A stretch of 64,000 nucleotides of DNA. Source: Psettodes erumei. Lineage: Eukaryota; Chordata; Actinopteri; Pleuronectiformes; Psettodidae. Below the pieces are notes generated by a model. It was not told the DNA's origin, ran no database searches, and worked only from the letters and a program-made list of their open reading frames with translations. Position 1 is the first letter of the stretch. Each line of letters opens with the position of its first letter. Location of the stretch: NCBI GenBank assembly GCA_016785225.1, contig JAFBJZ010000912.1:62001-126000 (forward strand), written 5' to 3'. Shown here piece by piece: positions 13,235 to 26,285 of the stretch. The position numbers were made by a program, and so were the translations under genes.

Positions 13235-14558
13235 GACGAGCCGCTCAACATCTGGCTCAGTCTCAAAGCCTTTTAGTATCCAACTCCTCGTAACAGGCAG
13301 CAGCATTGGAAGCTCTGTGAGGGTGTTGTTTGTTTTTTTTTGTAAGCCTCTGATTACGGGGGAGATTGATGCTGTTACTGCAGCTAGTTCTTATAGATTT
13401 TCACACTGTGCCATAGCATCAGGTACACAGTGCAACAATATGCAGTTTTAACACCAAATACAGGACAAGTTACAGAAATTTTAAGTCAGACATGCATTGT
13501 AGTGTGCCACACACTTTTGCAGTATTTTTTGGAATATATTTTTCACAAACAACACACACACATTACTCTTTCTGATAGCCCAACTGCGTGTACTAATATA
13601 GTTAAGGACAGCGTTTTACACACAGACTGTCCGGGTGTTGAGTTATGTTCATCTTTACTGCACTCAGAGTTTTATGAGGCATCTGTTGAGTTCACTGCTA
13701 AGTGCTGAGACGCAGAGCGACATACACCTCAGTGTTCAGACTGACCCAGGAAGACCTAACTAGACCAGTTCTGGTGTTTGTTTTTACTGCTGTCATTTGT
13801 TTTTTAAACTAGAGGTGAATATGTAACCACTAATGCTGACGAGATCCAGGTTTCACTTTAGCACCTGATTAGTTTTGATTTTAGCCTTAACCAGGGGTAT
13901 GGTCATTTTAATTTAAAAATCTTAGTCTTGTATAGTTACATTGTAAGAATTATACAAAGTACAACAGTTTACGCCGAAGTGAAGAGAGTGCCATTTTTCT
14001 GTCAAGTGGTTATATTTGTGAAAATTTTATAAATGGTTAATGTCGGTATTAGAAGACTTTTTGGGGGAGAAAATAATTAACTGCAGTGGCAGCAGCAGGT
14101 GAAAATACCGTGCTGGTGTGTTATATTCGTAACAGGTACAGCAGTGTATGATATGCGAGTGACATCAGTCGCAGGTGAAACCTGTGGTGTAAACTGTGAT
14201 AATGTACTGTAAAAGCCATACTATTCAAAAAATAAGAATTAAAAAAGAATGAAAGAGGAAAAGATAGAAAGTTGCATGTCAAGTGAAAACATTCTGTTTG
14301 GGTGTACAGGCTCCTGGAGCAGAGGTGTCATCATTACATTGAGCAGCAGTTATCCTCAGGTCAATATTACAACAGCCAACTTTTAAAACATGTTAAACCT
14401 ACTCTACTTAATGTATAAATATTAAAAGTCCAAACATACACAAAACCTATATTCACACTCACCCAATGCAACAGTTTCTCTTAAACTAGTCTAATGTAAA
14501 TGAGCTCCCTTCCCCTGGGAGAGAAAACATTTCAACACACACACGTACAGTACTCTGC
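13235..14558. other. Convergent 3' UTRs of hdhd5 and rab19
   Basis: A/T-rich, no coding potential beyond short chance frames. The boundary between the two untranslated regions cannot be placed. The only near-canonical minus-strand poly(A) hexamer noticed is ATTAAA (plus TTTAAT, about 13907-13912). Confidence 0.55.
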
Positions 14559-15782
14559 TCAGCACCCACACTTTTTGTCTGAGGACACGCCGTGGACTGG
14601 GTGGGAGCTGTTACTCAGTATGAACTGATGGGGGTCTTGAGAGGCCTCGTCTGTCATGGTCATGCCGTTGCGCGCCAGCAACTCCCGTGCCATGAGGGTG
14701 AAGGCGGCGTCCACGTTCTGGGCCTCCTTCGCTGAGGTCTCCAGGGCAGCGAGGACGCCGTTGTTTTCTGCCAAAGTGCACGCATCCTCGAACAACACCT
14801 GCCTCTGAGCGTGGAGGTCCGACTTGTTACCTGCAGCGGTGAACAGAAGAGGACGTGTTGAAAACACCCGAGCTCACCTGACAGGCAGTACAGATTAGCC
14901 TGTTTCTTTTCTTCTTACCAATGAGAATCAGCACCACGCTGGCAGCTCCGTACTGCTCCACCTCCCTGATCCAGTGGGGCACGGAGTCAAACGTGGTGCG
15001 GCGTGTGATGTCATAGGCCACCATGGCCCCGTGGGCGCTGCGGTAATAGCTCTGCGTTATGGTGCGGAAACGCTCTTGTCCTGCTGTGTCCCACACCTGT
15101 ATCTGTATTAACACAGAAAAAAACACACCCAAATCAACCCAGTACCAGTAAATTGTCAGTCATCTCCACAAAGTTATTCAATACTCATTTTTTAAAACAG
15201 GCCCCCAAACTCATTAGCATAACAAGACATCCTTGCAGGTAACAAATGAACACACCCAGAAAGCTAACACACGCAGGTGTTACCACGTGAAAGAAGCAGT
15301 CAGCCACTCCTTTCCTCTAAAGGCAAGAAAAATACACTGATTAACTAAAACAAGCAGAGGGATTATTTACATTAAGACGAGAGTAAGTAGCCAGACATAT
15401 CTCGAATATCCATGTTTTTGTTCATGAATACAATTACATATACAGTGTGTGTATGTATATATATATATATATATATACATTTACTAATTCACATACCAAA
15501 TGTATGTGAAAATGACTGTGCATTACTGGAACATGTTTGTTGCAAACCAAACTCAGATGAATTCAGATGAGAGCACATATCACCTACCTTCACTTTCTTG
15601 CCATCAATGTCCAGGGTGCGAACAGTAAAGTCCACCCCGATGGTGTTCTGCTGCTTCTCTATGAAAATGCCAGACTTGAAGCTCTGGACCACGCAGGTCT
15701 TCCCCACATTCGAGTCCCCAACCAGGATGATTTTAAAAAGATAGTCGAAAGAGTCCTCAATCTCTGGCCCTGTAGACTGCAT
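14559..15782 (-). CDS. rab19: Small GTPase Rab19
   Basis: Membrane-trafficking GTPase of the Rab19/43 group; Rab19 has been linked to cortical clearing in ciliogenesis. Three coding exons: 15588-15782, 14919-15102 and 14559-14830, giving 216 aa. It has the P-loop GDSNVGKT (residues 22-29), switch I NTIGVDF, switch II WDTAGQERF, the guanine-binding motifs NKSD and ETSAKE, and a C-terminal CGC for double geranylgeranylation. I prefer Rab19 over Rab43 because FDYLFKIILVGDSNVGKT, QQNTIGVDFTVRTLDIDGKKVK and VLFEDACTLAE follow Rab19. No acceptor is evident just upstream of the ATG, so the 5' UTR may continue through the AT/CA microsatellite there. Confidence 0.93.
15455..15478. repeat. (TA)n microsatellite
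   Basis: AT-alternating tract in rab19 intron 1. Confidence 0.9.
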
Positions 15783-17799
15783 GGTGAGGGGAGGAATATA
15801 TATATATATATATATACACTCACATACACACACACACAAAGAAATACTGAGGCTGAAACACTGGATCCAAGACCAGTTCCTGTGTACAACAGAAATGGTT
15901 CCTTCCAAGTTGTGTCAATAATACTGTGACTGAAACTATTTACAAAAACAGCAGTCACATCCTTGTTAGGAAAAGGGGGCAAACTACCGGCTGCAGTATA
16001 AATGTCCGTGTGGTTCTATGCGTGATCCACAGGTGAAGCTGTCCCAGGCAGACATAAATAAAAAAGACCCAGTATTATGAACAATCTTACTGCTAAATTA
16101 AGCAAACGCCAGAAGAAAACTCCAAAACCAACTTAGTTATCCCATAGCAGAGGATTCAAATCCCTTTCTCCTGGACAGCAAGTAAAAGCCAGCATCCGCA
16201 AGCTTTCTTTCTTCATCTTGTACTTGCTTCCATGTCGATGTTACACTGCCGGCCGCACTGTCCAACACTAATGTGTAGACTGCACCTCTGCCCTTTAGAC
16301 TGTCACCCTTTCTGCCCTCTACGCCGCTCCCCCACTCCCTTTCACGCTGGGACAACTTAAGACACGCCTCCTACCTGTCTCGGTAGGTGTGATCTCCAGC
16401 TGCCAGCCCACCTGCACCACTGCATCTTGGGATATGGATTTTCTCTTCAGGGCTCTGTAATGGGACGCAGTACCTGGAAGACACAGCCATAAAACTGGGT
16501 GACTTGACACATCATTTACTCAAAGCACTGTGTTCGATGGATGTCGACAAGATTGAGCTCCACTTTGTGTTATGATTGACGGTTGATAGCTCACTCTACT
16601 CTCTCAGATAATAAGTACACAGAGTGCTGAGTGCTGGAGGCTTCTTTTGAACAGAAGTTAACTCTTTATGCAGACAGTTTTGCTCACAAGACTCAGTGTG
16701 CAAATACCCCAAAGCAAACAGCTCCAACCACTTCAACTTATCCTGACTGAATGTAAACTCCTCACATCTTTGTCTTAACAGCTGTCCTTTGGCCCCCACA
16801 ATGGTTTTTGTGCATTTAAAAATGCCCTGTGTAATCAGTGTCCTCATTATTAGCCCCCTCACTGGCCACTGTCAAGTAACACATTCCACAGCAGTCAACA
16901 AGAAGGGGTTAACTGCACACTCACAAAGCAGAACACAAAACAGACAAAAAATACAGTGGAAGGACTTAATAGATGATCATTCTAGAATAAAGTGTAATTG
17001 AAATCACTTTACCTCAGGCTTCATTTATTGACATCAGAGTGAGATGCTAAAACAGAATGAGCGTACGGCTCTGAATCTCTCTCTCTCTCTCTCTGTGTTT
17101 CTCTCTCCACCCCCTCACTTGTTTCTGTCGTCATCTCGGCTCACAGAAGAACAAGGCACAGCTGGACACAGAACAATGTGTGAGTGTGAGGGGCACTTGA
17201 CCAGAGCCGGGTCTATCTTTGGCCGTGACCACAAACCACCTTCTTTGCGTGATGTGGTTGTGTGTGGTTTGTGCCTTGTTAAATGCAGTGAAATGTGGTT
17301 GTGCTGACCACTCAGTGAGGGAACAAGTAAGAAAGGGACGAGAGCCAAGTAAGAATGTTCACACTGTATTTGTCATAATAATAATAAAACTGATTCAATT
17401 TACATCATTAAAAAAATGATCCAGGTGTTAAGATGTGTGTCCAGCCATGCCAAAAAATTATCCGAGACAATCGTTTAATATGGAAGCTAATTAAAGTACC
17501 AGAGCAAATTATATACATCTTTTGTATAAATCATATAAACATACTAAAATCTCAATAACAGGAGACTAAATCGGAGCGTGTATATCTTCACAAATTGCTC
17601 CAGTATATAAATCAAAGACAATAATGAAAATAAAAGAGTATGTCTTAATTACCACAGCCACATTAGATAACAGAAATACTTGTCTGAGTCATCAGAGCAT
17701 CTTTTCAGGAGAAGCGGTGGCGTGGATGAGTCATGATGAAATCATATTTGAGCCGTAACTAAGCTGCAGCATCACAGTGGCAGACGCTGGTCTGCTGTG
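15783..17799. other. rab19 upstream region and ccdc34 3' UTR
   Basis: About 2 kb with no conserved coding exon. A rab19 non-coding first exon is expected here, perhaps near 16300-16450, but I cannot place it. A TC tract lies at about 17076-17094. A minus-strand poly(A) hexamer (plus TTTATT, 17024-17029) could end ccdc34 transcripts. Confidence 0.45.
15796..15838. repeat. Compound (TA)n / (CA)n microsatellite
   Basis: A TA tract (about 15796-15816) followed by CA repeats, 14 bp upstream of the rab19 start codon on the minus strand. Confidence 0.92.
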
Positions 17800-19471
17800 T
17801 CATCTCCTCTGCAGCAAATGTGCCGCACTAACAGTGTTTCTGAGTCTGAGAGATGTGCCGGGACCCTGCTGGTTTTTTCTTTGTTTCTGAGATTTCATGC
17901 TGGAGGTCTTGTTCAGCGATGGTTCTGGAGGGGGGACGTGAATCGGCTTCCATGGGATCGGATTGTAGAAGCTGGGAGATGGGTAGGATTTGTCGTAGGG
18001 ACCTGTAGGAAAATCAGACCGGTACATAAATATCAACAAGGCCAATAAAACAGATAAGCTAAAATCCCATTTAAAGAAGTCTGAAACAGAAAATTTGCTA
18101 CTATTCCTGGAAGGCAAATCACTAACTATGATTTTTAAAAATTAGTTATAGGGTGACTGAGCATTGTTATACTTCCCAAGTGACTGAGTGACCTTACTTG
18201 TTGGGTAGCAAGGTGATTTAGGACTTGCTCGGCTTTTTTCATTGGCTGTTGCCAGCCATTCCTTAAATTTCTCTTCTGCCCTCTTGCGGCGCTCCCTCTC
18301 CTGCTCCTCCTTCAGGGCAGTTTCCTCCTGTAAAAAAAAAAAAAAAGAAAGATCCCTTGAAATCTACCGGCTGTCTAATGAACATCACATCAGATTTTTA
18401 AAATTAAGAATTATTTTAGAAATAGCCATAAAAGAGCCACATTACTTTCTCCTTCTTTTCTTTTTCACTTTTTTCTTGGTTCTTCTTCTGCAACCAATCT
18501 TTGTACTTTTGCTGAGCTTTCTGTTCAATCTCCCTCTGTTTTTCCAACCGTCTGTGTATCTCCTCCTCCTCTTTGCTCTGTTTTACAAGCTGCTCATGCT
18601 TATCCTGGGATTGTAAGTAGAAATCAGATCAGAGAAATGACAACTGTGGATCACTGCAGCATTACCACGTGGCAGTGTAGTTTCATGAGAAACTGCACAT
18701 TTGCTGAGTTTAGAGAAGCAGTTGTGTACCTTTTTTCTTTTCATCTTAAGCCATTCCTGGATCTTCTCTTCCATGACCAACTTTTTTTGTTCCTGGTCCT
18801 TTTCTTGCTGTTGTTGTTTTTCTTTGAGCAAGCGCTCCTGAATCACAAGACATTAAAAAAAGCTCTAGTCAGAGATTCAGACAGCGTGCAGAAAAAGAAG
18901 AGTGGTACTGAAACAGCGGAAGGGAAGACTGATGTTGAAATGTAAATGTAACAGGGACTTGCCTCTTCCGATTTCTTTTCAGATTTGAGACGGTCCTCTT
19001 TGGCTTTGTTCACAAGCCATATCTCCCATGCACTCAGCGTGGGTGAGGCTGCAGGCTGCCCGGCTGCACCGAACATCTTCTCGAATGGTGTTTTTGGGAG
19101 CTCACATCTATTACTAAAACATACATATTGTATATTACAAATGCTTGCTACCTGACTCAACCGCGCAGTCTATGGTCTTTGACTTTGAAAGTTCAACTGT
19201 ACCTAACTGGTGAATCTGTAAATCCCGAGTTATCGCCATGCCTGGGCGAGATGCGCTCAGTCTGACCGGGCTCCAGGTCTTCCTCATCGCTGTCAAAACT
19301 GTCATGATAGATGGGAGAAAGCAGAGAAAACGTGTCTTCGTCGTCGGATACGACGCCGTCGTCGAAGCCCCTGGGTGTGTGGAAGTCTTTCCCCTGGCTC
19401 GTCTTGAGAGGGGTCGAGCTGAAGCCCTCGGACGCCGAGGCAGGACAGTTCGGCATCATCCCCCCAGACAT
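17800..19471 (-). CDS. ccdc34: Coiled-coil domain-containing protein 34
   Basis: Coiled-coil protein required for sperm flagellum assembly in mammals. Six coding exons: 19203-19471, 18963-19107, 18730-18837, 18446-18604, 18198-18327 and 17800-18002, giving 337 aa. It shows an acidic N-terminus, LSAWEIWLVNKAKEDRL (human LSPWEVWFIGKEKEER), a long Glu/Lys/Gln coiled coil with repeated EWL/DWL units, and the conserved C-terminal FYNPIPWKPIHVPPP. Intron 2 uses a GC donor (GAG|gcaagt). The start at 19471 lies just after an apparent acceptor at the 5' end of the same open frame, implying a non-coding exon 1. An X-box-like site lies about 460 bp upstream. Confidence 0.95.
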
Positions 19472-21536
19472 TACTAGCCGATATATCTGCTGTGAAACAC
19501 ACAAGGTCGATGCCGTTTCCCACGAGTTATGAGTGACTTTAGCATGTTAACTAAAGTCGAACAAATCCGTGCAACTTTTCAGTTAGTCCAGAAATACGAT
19601 AATTACGAACCAGCTGATGTTTAATACTCATGCAAACAGCTTGTTTTCACGGTTAGCAAAGAGGGGCTAACGTTAGTTAGCTAACATAGCTTTAACATCG
19701 TCTAGAGTGCTACGAAGCTTGAACGCTGCGTCCTGGCTGACTCCACAGTGCGTGTGTTCAGCGCGTCTATCCGTGAGAGAGCTGAGAACCGAGTAACACA
19801 CCTAGGTGGGGTAGATTTGAGAACAGTTGCCGATGTTGTCGTCTCTTTCTCTGCCGCTGCAACTGATTTGTTAACAACTTCGTTTCCCGTGATACACCAC
19901 GCCCCGACGCTCAACTGGAAGCTGGTTCTGTAACCATGGAGATGTGTGACGCTTTTTCACGCCACACTTTTCAAGGTGTTATCCGTCTTAATGGGTGTGT
20001 TTGAATGTGTCTGGAGGTCCTCTGCCAGTCACTCGTTTTCCTGTTTAATTCGTTAACACGCATTCCTCTAGTAAATGTCATGTGCTGGTACAAACTAATA
20101 AATATGATATAATAACAAATATGCTGCAAATACTGTGGCAAATAACCTGAAACACTTTGTGCAAGTACACTCAGGAGAATTGTTGCAAAGGGTGGTCACA
20201 TCAAAACTTGACATAATTTAGTTTTTTGTTTTTTTGGCTTACTGCACTTCGTATCAAGTTGCACACATTGGTACATTTTATTGTTTGCTTATATTGTTTA
20301 TTTGGCATTTCACACTATGTATCTTTATATCACCGTATGACTTAGCATGAGATCAGAAACACAACCACAGTTTAGTTGTTGGAGGCACTTTAAATTTGCT
20401 TCTCTTCATTTTCAGCTAGGTTTTAATTTTGCCTTCTGTTACCTCCTCCTGTTTTTCATTGACTTTCTTCTCAGTTATACACTTTTTAAGCAACTGAAAA
20501 AAATATGTAGGCCTACCGAAAACAATCTTGTTTCAATTCACAAGCAAGGAGTTCAAGGTGTTAAATAGCTATGCAGATCCTTTAAAATGATTTATTATTT
20601 CTTATTTAAGGCACATCAAACATTTCTGAGTGAAAAGAATAATTGGAACTATTTATGTGATACATGTTTTATAGCAGGTAATCAGTTAGTTTTATAAACA
20701 GGTACTCTGTCATTGTGATCCGTGCTGGCCGAGGCTGTGCTTTCAATTGTGTGTCAATCAGTTTACAGCCTCCTGTAATAACAGGCAGTTGCTGTCTATC
20801 TAGCAGTGCTGACCCAGTTGAAGTTAACCTGCCCCTGCACTCAGTCTCACTCTCACTTAACATTATCCATCTAATTACCAGCAGGCGAGCCAAAATGAGC
20901 TTGTACACTGAAGGACTGCTTTCACAAAGAGATGTGACATTTTGTGAGTGTTTGTAATGACCTGCCGCACTAAATTATTTTTTGTTGTGTTTTATGTTGA
21001 TGTTGATGATACTGTTTATACATCATGTGCTCTTGAGTTGTCAAATTAAAATTGTGTTCCTTGCAAACAGTTACTATGAGTTGAACAAATTTTGTTATTT
21101 ATTTTAAAACAGAGAGAAAAAAATTGAGATATTTAGTATAAGTCATTAATGAAAAACAACAACATCATATTTGTAACTTGCTGGTAATTATAGAAATATT
21201 TCTGGGATGCTCTCTAAATAGCTCACATCCATCACTCCCTCTGGATACAATTTTGCATATTGTGTCAGATCGATGTGAGACGTCCACAGTTCTGAGTAAG
21301 ACCATGTCACAGGAGGATAATCAGCTACCAGCACGTGCAGAATGCAGGTAGGTGTGTCCCATCCTACGTGTCTCCAGTCCAGCCCCACAATCACACCAAA
21401 GTGAGGGATTCCAGCTTTCCCACAACTGGTCCCATCCTGTAAGGGCAGGATTTCCCATTCAGAGCTCTGTGTGGTCTAACACTGACTGCACCCAGCCAAC
21501 CAAGCAGTTCAGCAGCCAGCTCGCTGGCCAGGTGGT
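19472..21536. other. Divergent ccdc34 / slc15a5 intergenic region
   Basis: CpG-bearing sequence directly upstream of ccdc34 (to about 19960) is followed by A/T-rich spacer. The slc15a5 5' UTR probably starts after about 21190. No additional gene or recognisable transposon seen. Confidence 0.5.
19930..19943. promoter_or_regulatory. RFX X-box-like palindrome upstream of ccdc34
   Basis: GTAACC-AT-GGAGAT matches the X-box pattern RYYNYY-N(1-3)-RRNRAC except for the last base. It lies about 460 bp upstream of the ccdc34 ATG. RFX factors drive ciliary and flagellar genes, so the site is plausible but unproven. Confidence 0.4.
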
Positions 21537-24500
21537 ATGGTGATAGGAGACCTTCAGACACTGCCAGAGGGCAGACGCCAACTGCGACGAGTCTCCCAGA
21601 CCCCTTTTCCAGACCAGGGACCAGCAAGGAAGTCCCGCAAGAAGCTCCAAGTTATCATCTGTGTGCTGCTTGTGGAGCTTTGTGAAAGATTCACTTTCTT
21701 TGGGATTGTATGTAACATGATTCTTTTCTGCACTGTGAAGCTGGGCTATGATAACTACCTGGCCGCGACAGTCAACCTGTGCTTTATAGGAGCCAGCACC
21801 CTGACCCCTGTTCTGGTTGGGTGGTTTGCAGAAACCTGCTTAGGAAGGACCAAGGTGCTCTACTTGTGTGCCGTCCTTCATTTCTTTGGTAAGGTACAAT
21901 GGGTGGAAATTGGAAGATGGAAGATATATGCTCTCTAATGTGAAAAATTTGAAACTATGATGACTTCAACATCTTGGACATTATATTTCTGTTATAATGT
22001 AAGATCCAAGTGAGGCTTAACAGTAACAGAAGTCAACTGTAATGAACTTTTTATGACGATCCAGTGACAAGTTATTTTTCAAAGCCAAGAAAAAAGTCGT
22101 TCCAACTGTATTCCCATTATTTTTTTACTGTAATATTGATGTATACAAGTGTACCAGATGGGTCAGATTTGCCAGTTTAAAAAACAATATATCTATCTGA
22201 TTATGTGAAATGAACAAATATGATGCACAGTCTTCTGACTTGAATCTTTAATGCTACTTCACCTCAGGAGTGTTTATTTTTCTGTTTAGGTGCTTAGTCA
22301 TGGCTCTTCACATCTACAAAATCAGACTCTTGTTTGAAATCGAGCTGTAGCCACACAGTTTGACCTTCACCTGTCACCATTATAGGTACAGCCATGCTGC
22401 CTGTGGTGGCATTTCCCTTCGAAGATTTCTATATTGACACTCATCACATGACGCACCAGTTGAATCACCGGGAGCAGCAAATCCTGTTCTACACTGGCCT
22501 CCTGGCTGCAGCACTGGGCATTGGCGGCATCCGTGCCATCCTCTGCCCCATGGGAGCCTACAGCCTGCAAGGCTACAACCAGCATCAGCTCCTGTCCTTC
22601 TTCAACTGGTGGGTGGTGTTGCCATCTGAATGCAGTCTTTCATAGGTTTGCCAGTTATCACGGAACAGTGCATTGATATTATTACTTTGTTTTATGATCA
22701 TTTAAGAAATTTTCCTGAAGTCTTTCACAGTTGTCTTTCACTGTTACTGCATGCTGATATGGTATGTTTTTGGAAAATGAGTCCACACTTGTGATCCCCT
22801 GCAGGAAGTTGTTGCTCAAGTTTAGGCTTTGGATGACTAAAACAATAAGTCAATTACCCTGTTAGATTATGAGATCTTTTTAAAATAAAATTTCCTGAAC
22901 ACACTAAGTTTTGGCATTGGGGTAGTGCTTTAGGAAAGTCCATGTAGTGTTCAAATGAGAAGGGTTCTCTCTGGAGAGACTGAACATACTCAGAATATAT
23001 CCCAGCAGATTTTGTGAGTATCGCTGGAAATTGTGGAACATACATATCCATACCAAATATATCAACAACAATCTTCATGGACATACGGCCATTGGTTTTT
23101 GAGATAATATGTCATGGCAAAAAAGAAAATAAAAGTAAGAAAAACAACAAGAAAAAAACTATGGAATAGTTATACCAAATTAAATGAAAATCAGCCAAGT
23201 AAATGTTGAAATAATTTGGACCAGAGTATTTAATAAACAGACTGACACTGACATTGGTGGCAAAAATAGTGTTACTTTTTTCATTTTCCCTGTGTAACCA
23301 TGAAATACTCCATGTTTAATGAAATGAAAAACTTATTGTAAGGTTTTTTTTCATTACATTTAGGTTCTACTGGTTGGTGAACCTGAATTCCACTGTTGTG
23401 TTTCTGGGTATTGCTTATATCCAGCAGTCTGTGGCCAAAAACCTGGGCTTCCTCATCCCCTTCACCTCTGTGCTGCTGGCTCTCCTCGCCATACATATGA
23501 TGCGCAACAAACTCACATACAAACCCAAGAAAGGTCAGAAACACAGAAAAAAATCACAGGTATTCAGATGAACATGACAGAACCTGTGTGTACATAAGAT
23601 TGTTAAGGATCACACCAAATGAAGACAACGTGCAACGTCACACTGTTCCTTGTTTCCGTCCTAGGTGGATCCTTACTGACCACGCTGGGAGTCTTCCTGA
23701 ACTCTTTCAAGATGTGCTGCCTCCACTATCGGCACCTGAGTGGGGATGTTGCGTCTTGGCTGGACCGGGCCAAGGAGAACAACGGCGGCCGTTACAGTGA
23801 GACGCACGTAGAGAATGTCAAAGTCCTGGCAAAGCTTTTTCCTCTTTATGGGCTTCAGCTGCTGTACAGAGCCTGCGTCATGCAGGCAGGTCACTGGGAA
23901 CTTCATGATTCTATTTGTTTATATCACAATCACTTCCCTCTGTGAATGTTGCAGAATATATCTCCCATAGATTCCCTCAGGTTACTACATACAGACGATG
24001 AACTCCAACCTTCACCTGAATGACCTCCTTCTGCCCATCGGCGCTATGAATGTGATCAGCATCCTGCCTCTGCTGCTTTTAGCCCCGCTGATCGAGTGTG
24101 TCACTACCTGTTACCTCTCCATGGAAAAAAATCCTCTGGCCCCTGCTAAAGTCATTAGTGAGTATCCCTCATATACACCACTAATGATACACGTGAAGAA
24201 AAACTGTATTTTTTTTTGAGTGACCTGGTCAGTCACATGCCACTTTCAACAGACCACAGTTCACTATTTATCTTTTAGCATAGCTTTGAAGATGCACCTG
24301 CACAAATCCCATCAGCAGTTGCCACAGCAAACAGCTTTTAGAACTGGGTGGCACCACACTTGTAAACCTGTATGGCTCATCTCTTTTCTACTTGATGCAT
24401 TACGCTTCAATAAATGCTTCTGCTTAAGACTTCTACAGTCTCCTGAAAACTTTTAATGACTGGACCAAGAAAAGAGACTGAAATGTAGGAATCAGGCCAA

Positions 24501-26285
24501 GGAGTGTATGTGGGCAGAGTTCATGCATGAAAGGGCAGTCAGAAAAGTAAAGCTAACAGAGAATCCACTGGTAAAAATGCAGAATTTAAAAACAAGCAAA
24601 AAGTCAATAACCAGGACAGGGCAACAAAACCTACAGGGTACAGGCAGTCTTTCGAACAAAAAAAACAGGCACAGGTCAAATAAAGTTGGGGGGAACACAT
24701 AAGGAATCCTATAACACTTGACAAAAGAAGTGAGAAAACCCAAAAAGGCAAGCTCTGTCTGAGCAGGTGTGTTTATACTGGGTGACTGATGGGTGATTAG
24801 GTGCAGGTGTGGTGAGTTCAGTGGTAGGAACCTAAACAATGGCAGGAAGTGAAGCTGGAGTTCATAACAAAGTGAGTGAAATACAAAATAAAACAGGAAG
24901 TGAGAGAGTTCATGCCTGATGAGTCATCACAACTTCTTCCAGCAGCTCACAAGATTCCCTTCACAATGAAAACATAATTTTTACATCTTCACTTAAAACA
25001 TCCCTATCTCTCTCTCTCACGCTTCTACCTCTCCCATCTTTCCATTTTTTCTCTTGCAATCACGACCCCCACTCTACAGCCAACTCTCTCATCATCGCAC
25101 CCTGTTCGTCCTCCCCTTCCAGCTCTGGGCCATGCGTGTGCCACTCTTTCAGTCCTGGTGGCAGGTTTGTCTGAGCTGCAGAGGAAGGCCTATCCTCTGG
25201 TGGAGCAGACGCTGTCTGGAAAGGTTCTGCAGGTATCTTCGATGCAGTGTTTCCAGCTGGCACCCCAGTACATCCTGCTTGGTCTGGCAGACGCTCTCGT
25301 AACTCCTGCATGTGAGTGAGAGTTGAGATTCCCAGTGGGGTTGGGGTTGGGGGAATGCTGCTGCCTTGCATGTTGCAAATATGGCGCTCCATCAGACATT
25401 TCTGCTGTCACTTCCTCTCTGGCAGGTTCCCTCATATCTTTCCAGCTGACCCCGAGCCACATCAGAGGCATCTCCCTGCACTTCCTCACTCTGTCCTACG
25501 GAGGAGGCTGCTTTCTGGGGGCCTTTATCATTCAGCTGGCACACTTTCTCTCTGGAGGTAAAAGTGAAAAAAAGAAATTGTGGAATGTATATTTTCTTCC
25601 AATAACAAATGTTAGTGACATATTTGATAGTTCTTTTGACAGTTTGATTAGGGGACAAAATCTATGATCTTTGGCATAAGATGTAACAAATGTAACGACA
25701 TAATATCTGATTACAGGTAACTTCTACCCAAACATGTTGCATGATGGGAACCTGGAGAGATTCTTCTTCCTCCTGGCCACACTGATGGCTATAAATACCC
25801 TTGTGTTTTGGAGTGTATCTTACAGGTACAGTATTATATGGTGAAAAAAGGGTTACCATCAGGTCATTAACTTTACATAGTGAACACTTTCATGTACTGA
25901 TTGCAGTGAGTTACCCATGTTTAGCTCCATTAGAGTCCTTTTTATGAGCTGTTCTATTGATAGACATTTTTATGGAGGATGGAGGCAGATTTCAGATTTG
26001 TTTTGGTAAAACTAGTTGGACACAAGAAGCTACGGTTAAATGAATGTTGTCATAGTGCTGCTTTTGACAAATAAATATGATGCTTTAAAAAGTTGTGAAT
26101 CACAGCCCTAAGTGTATCTTCTTGCTCCACTGATGTTGCCCAGGTACATTGACCTGAGTGTGCAGGGCAAAGCACTGACCATCAGTCCTCTAACTGAGAA
26201 GCTGCTGCGTTACAAGGCCTGCCTGCGCTTCTACGACACTGTGGATCGCTCCTACACAAACACCTCCATTGAATCTATTTTATGA
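21537..26285 (+). CDS. slc15a5: Solute carrier family 15 member 5 (peptide/POT-type transporter)
   Basis: Orphan member of the proton-coupled oligopeptide transporter family, plasma-membrane type by family. Nine coding exons: 21537-21888, 22386-22608, 23364-23533, 23665-23885, 23971-24157, 25123-25311, 25426-25557, 25717-25825 and 26144-26285, total 574 aa (human 579). The first helix carries the POT signature ELCERFTFF (ExxER). Other strong matches are KLGYDN, NLCFIGASTLTPV, GIGGIRAILCPMGA, FNWFYWLVNLNSTVVFLGI, MQIPSGYYIQTMNSNL and SHIRGISLHFLTLSYG. Several hydrophobic helices are spread along the chain. Intron 4 has a GC donor (CAG|gcaggt). An AATAAA lies at 26573-26578. It is convergent with the TRIM gene. 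Confidence 0.95.
22609..23363 (+). other. slc15a5 intron 2
   Basis: A/T-rich intron. The stretch about 22860-23110 looks repeat-like on reading but I cannot name a family. No exon seen. Confidence 0.4.
24480..24940. repeat. Probable interspersed repeat in slc15a5 intron 5
   Basis: Low-complexity A/G-rich sequence with phrases typical of a common fish dispersed repeat (aggtgtggtga, ggcaggaagtg, ataaaacaggaagtga). I recognise the style but not the family, and no terminal repeats or target duplication were found. Confidence 0.35.

Noticed and set aside
12707..13306. 199-codon minus-strand frame
   Set aside because: Antisense shadow of the G+C-rich last hdhd5 exon; no recognisable domain.
14559..15782. 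Rab43 as alternative name for the Rab gene
   Set aside because: P-loop flank, switch I surroundings and VLFEDACTLAE follow Rab19 more closely.
18242..18616. Plus-strand Leu/Phe-rich frame looking like a membrane protein
   Set aside because: Antisense of the Glu/Lys-rich ccdc34 coiled coil; hydrophobicity is the complement of Lys/Glu codons.
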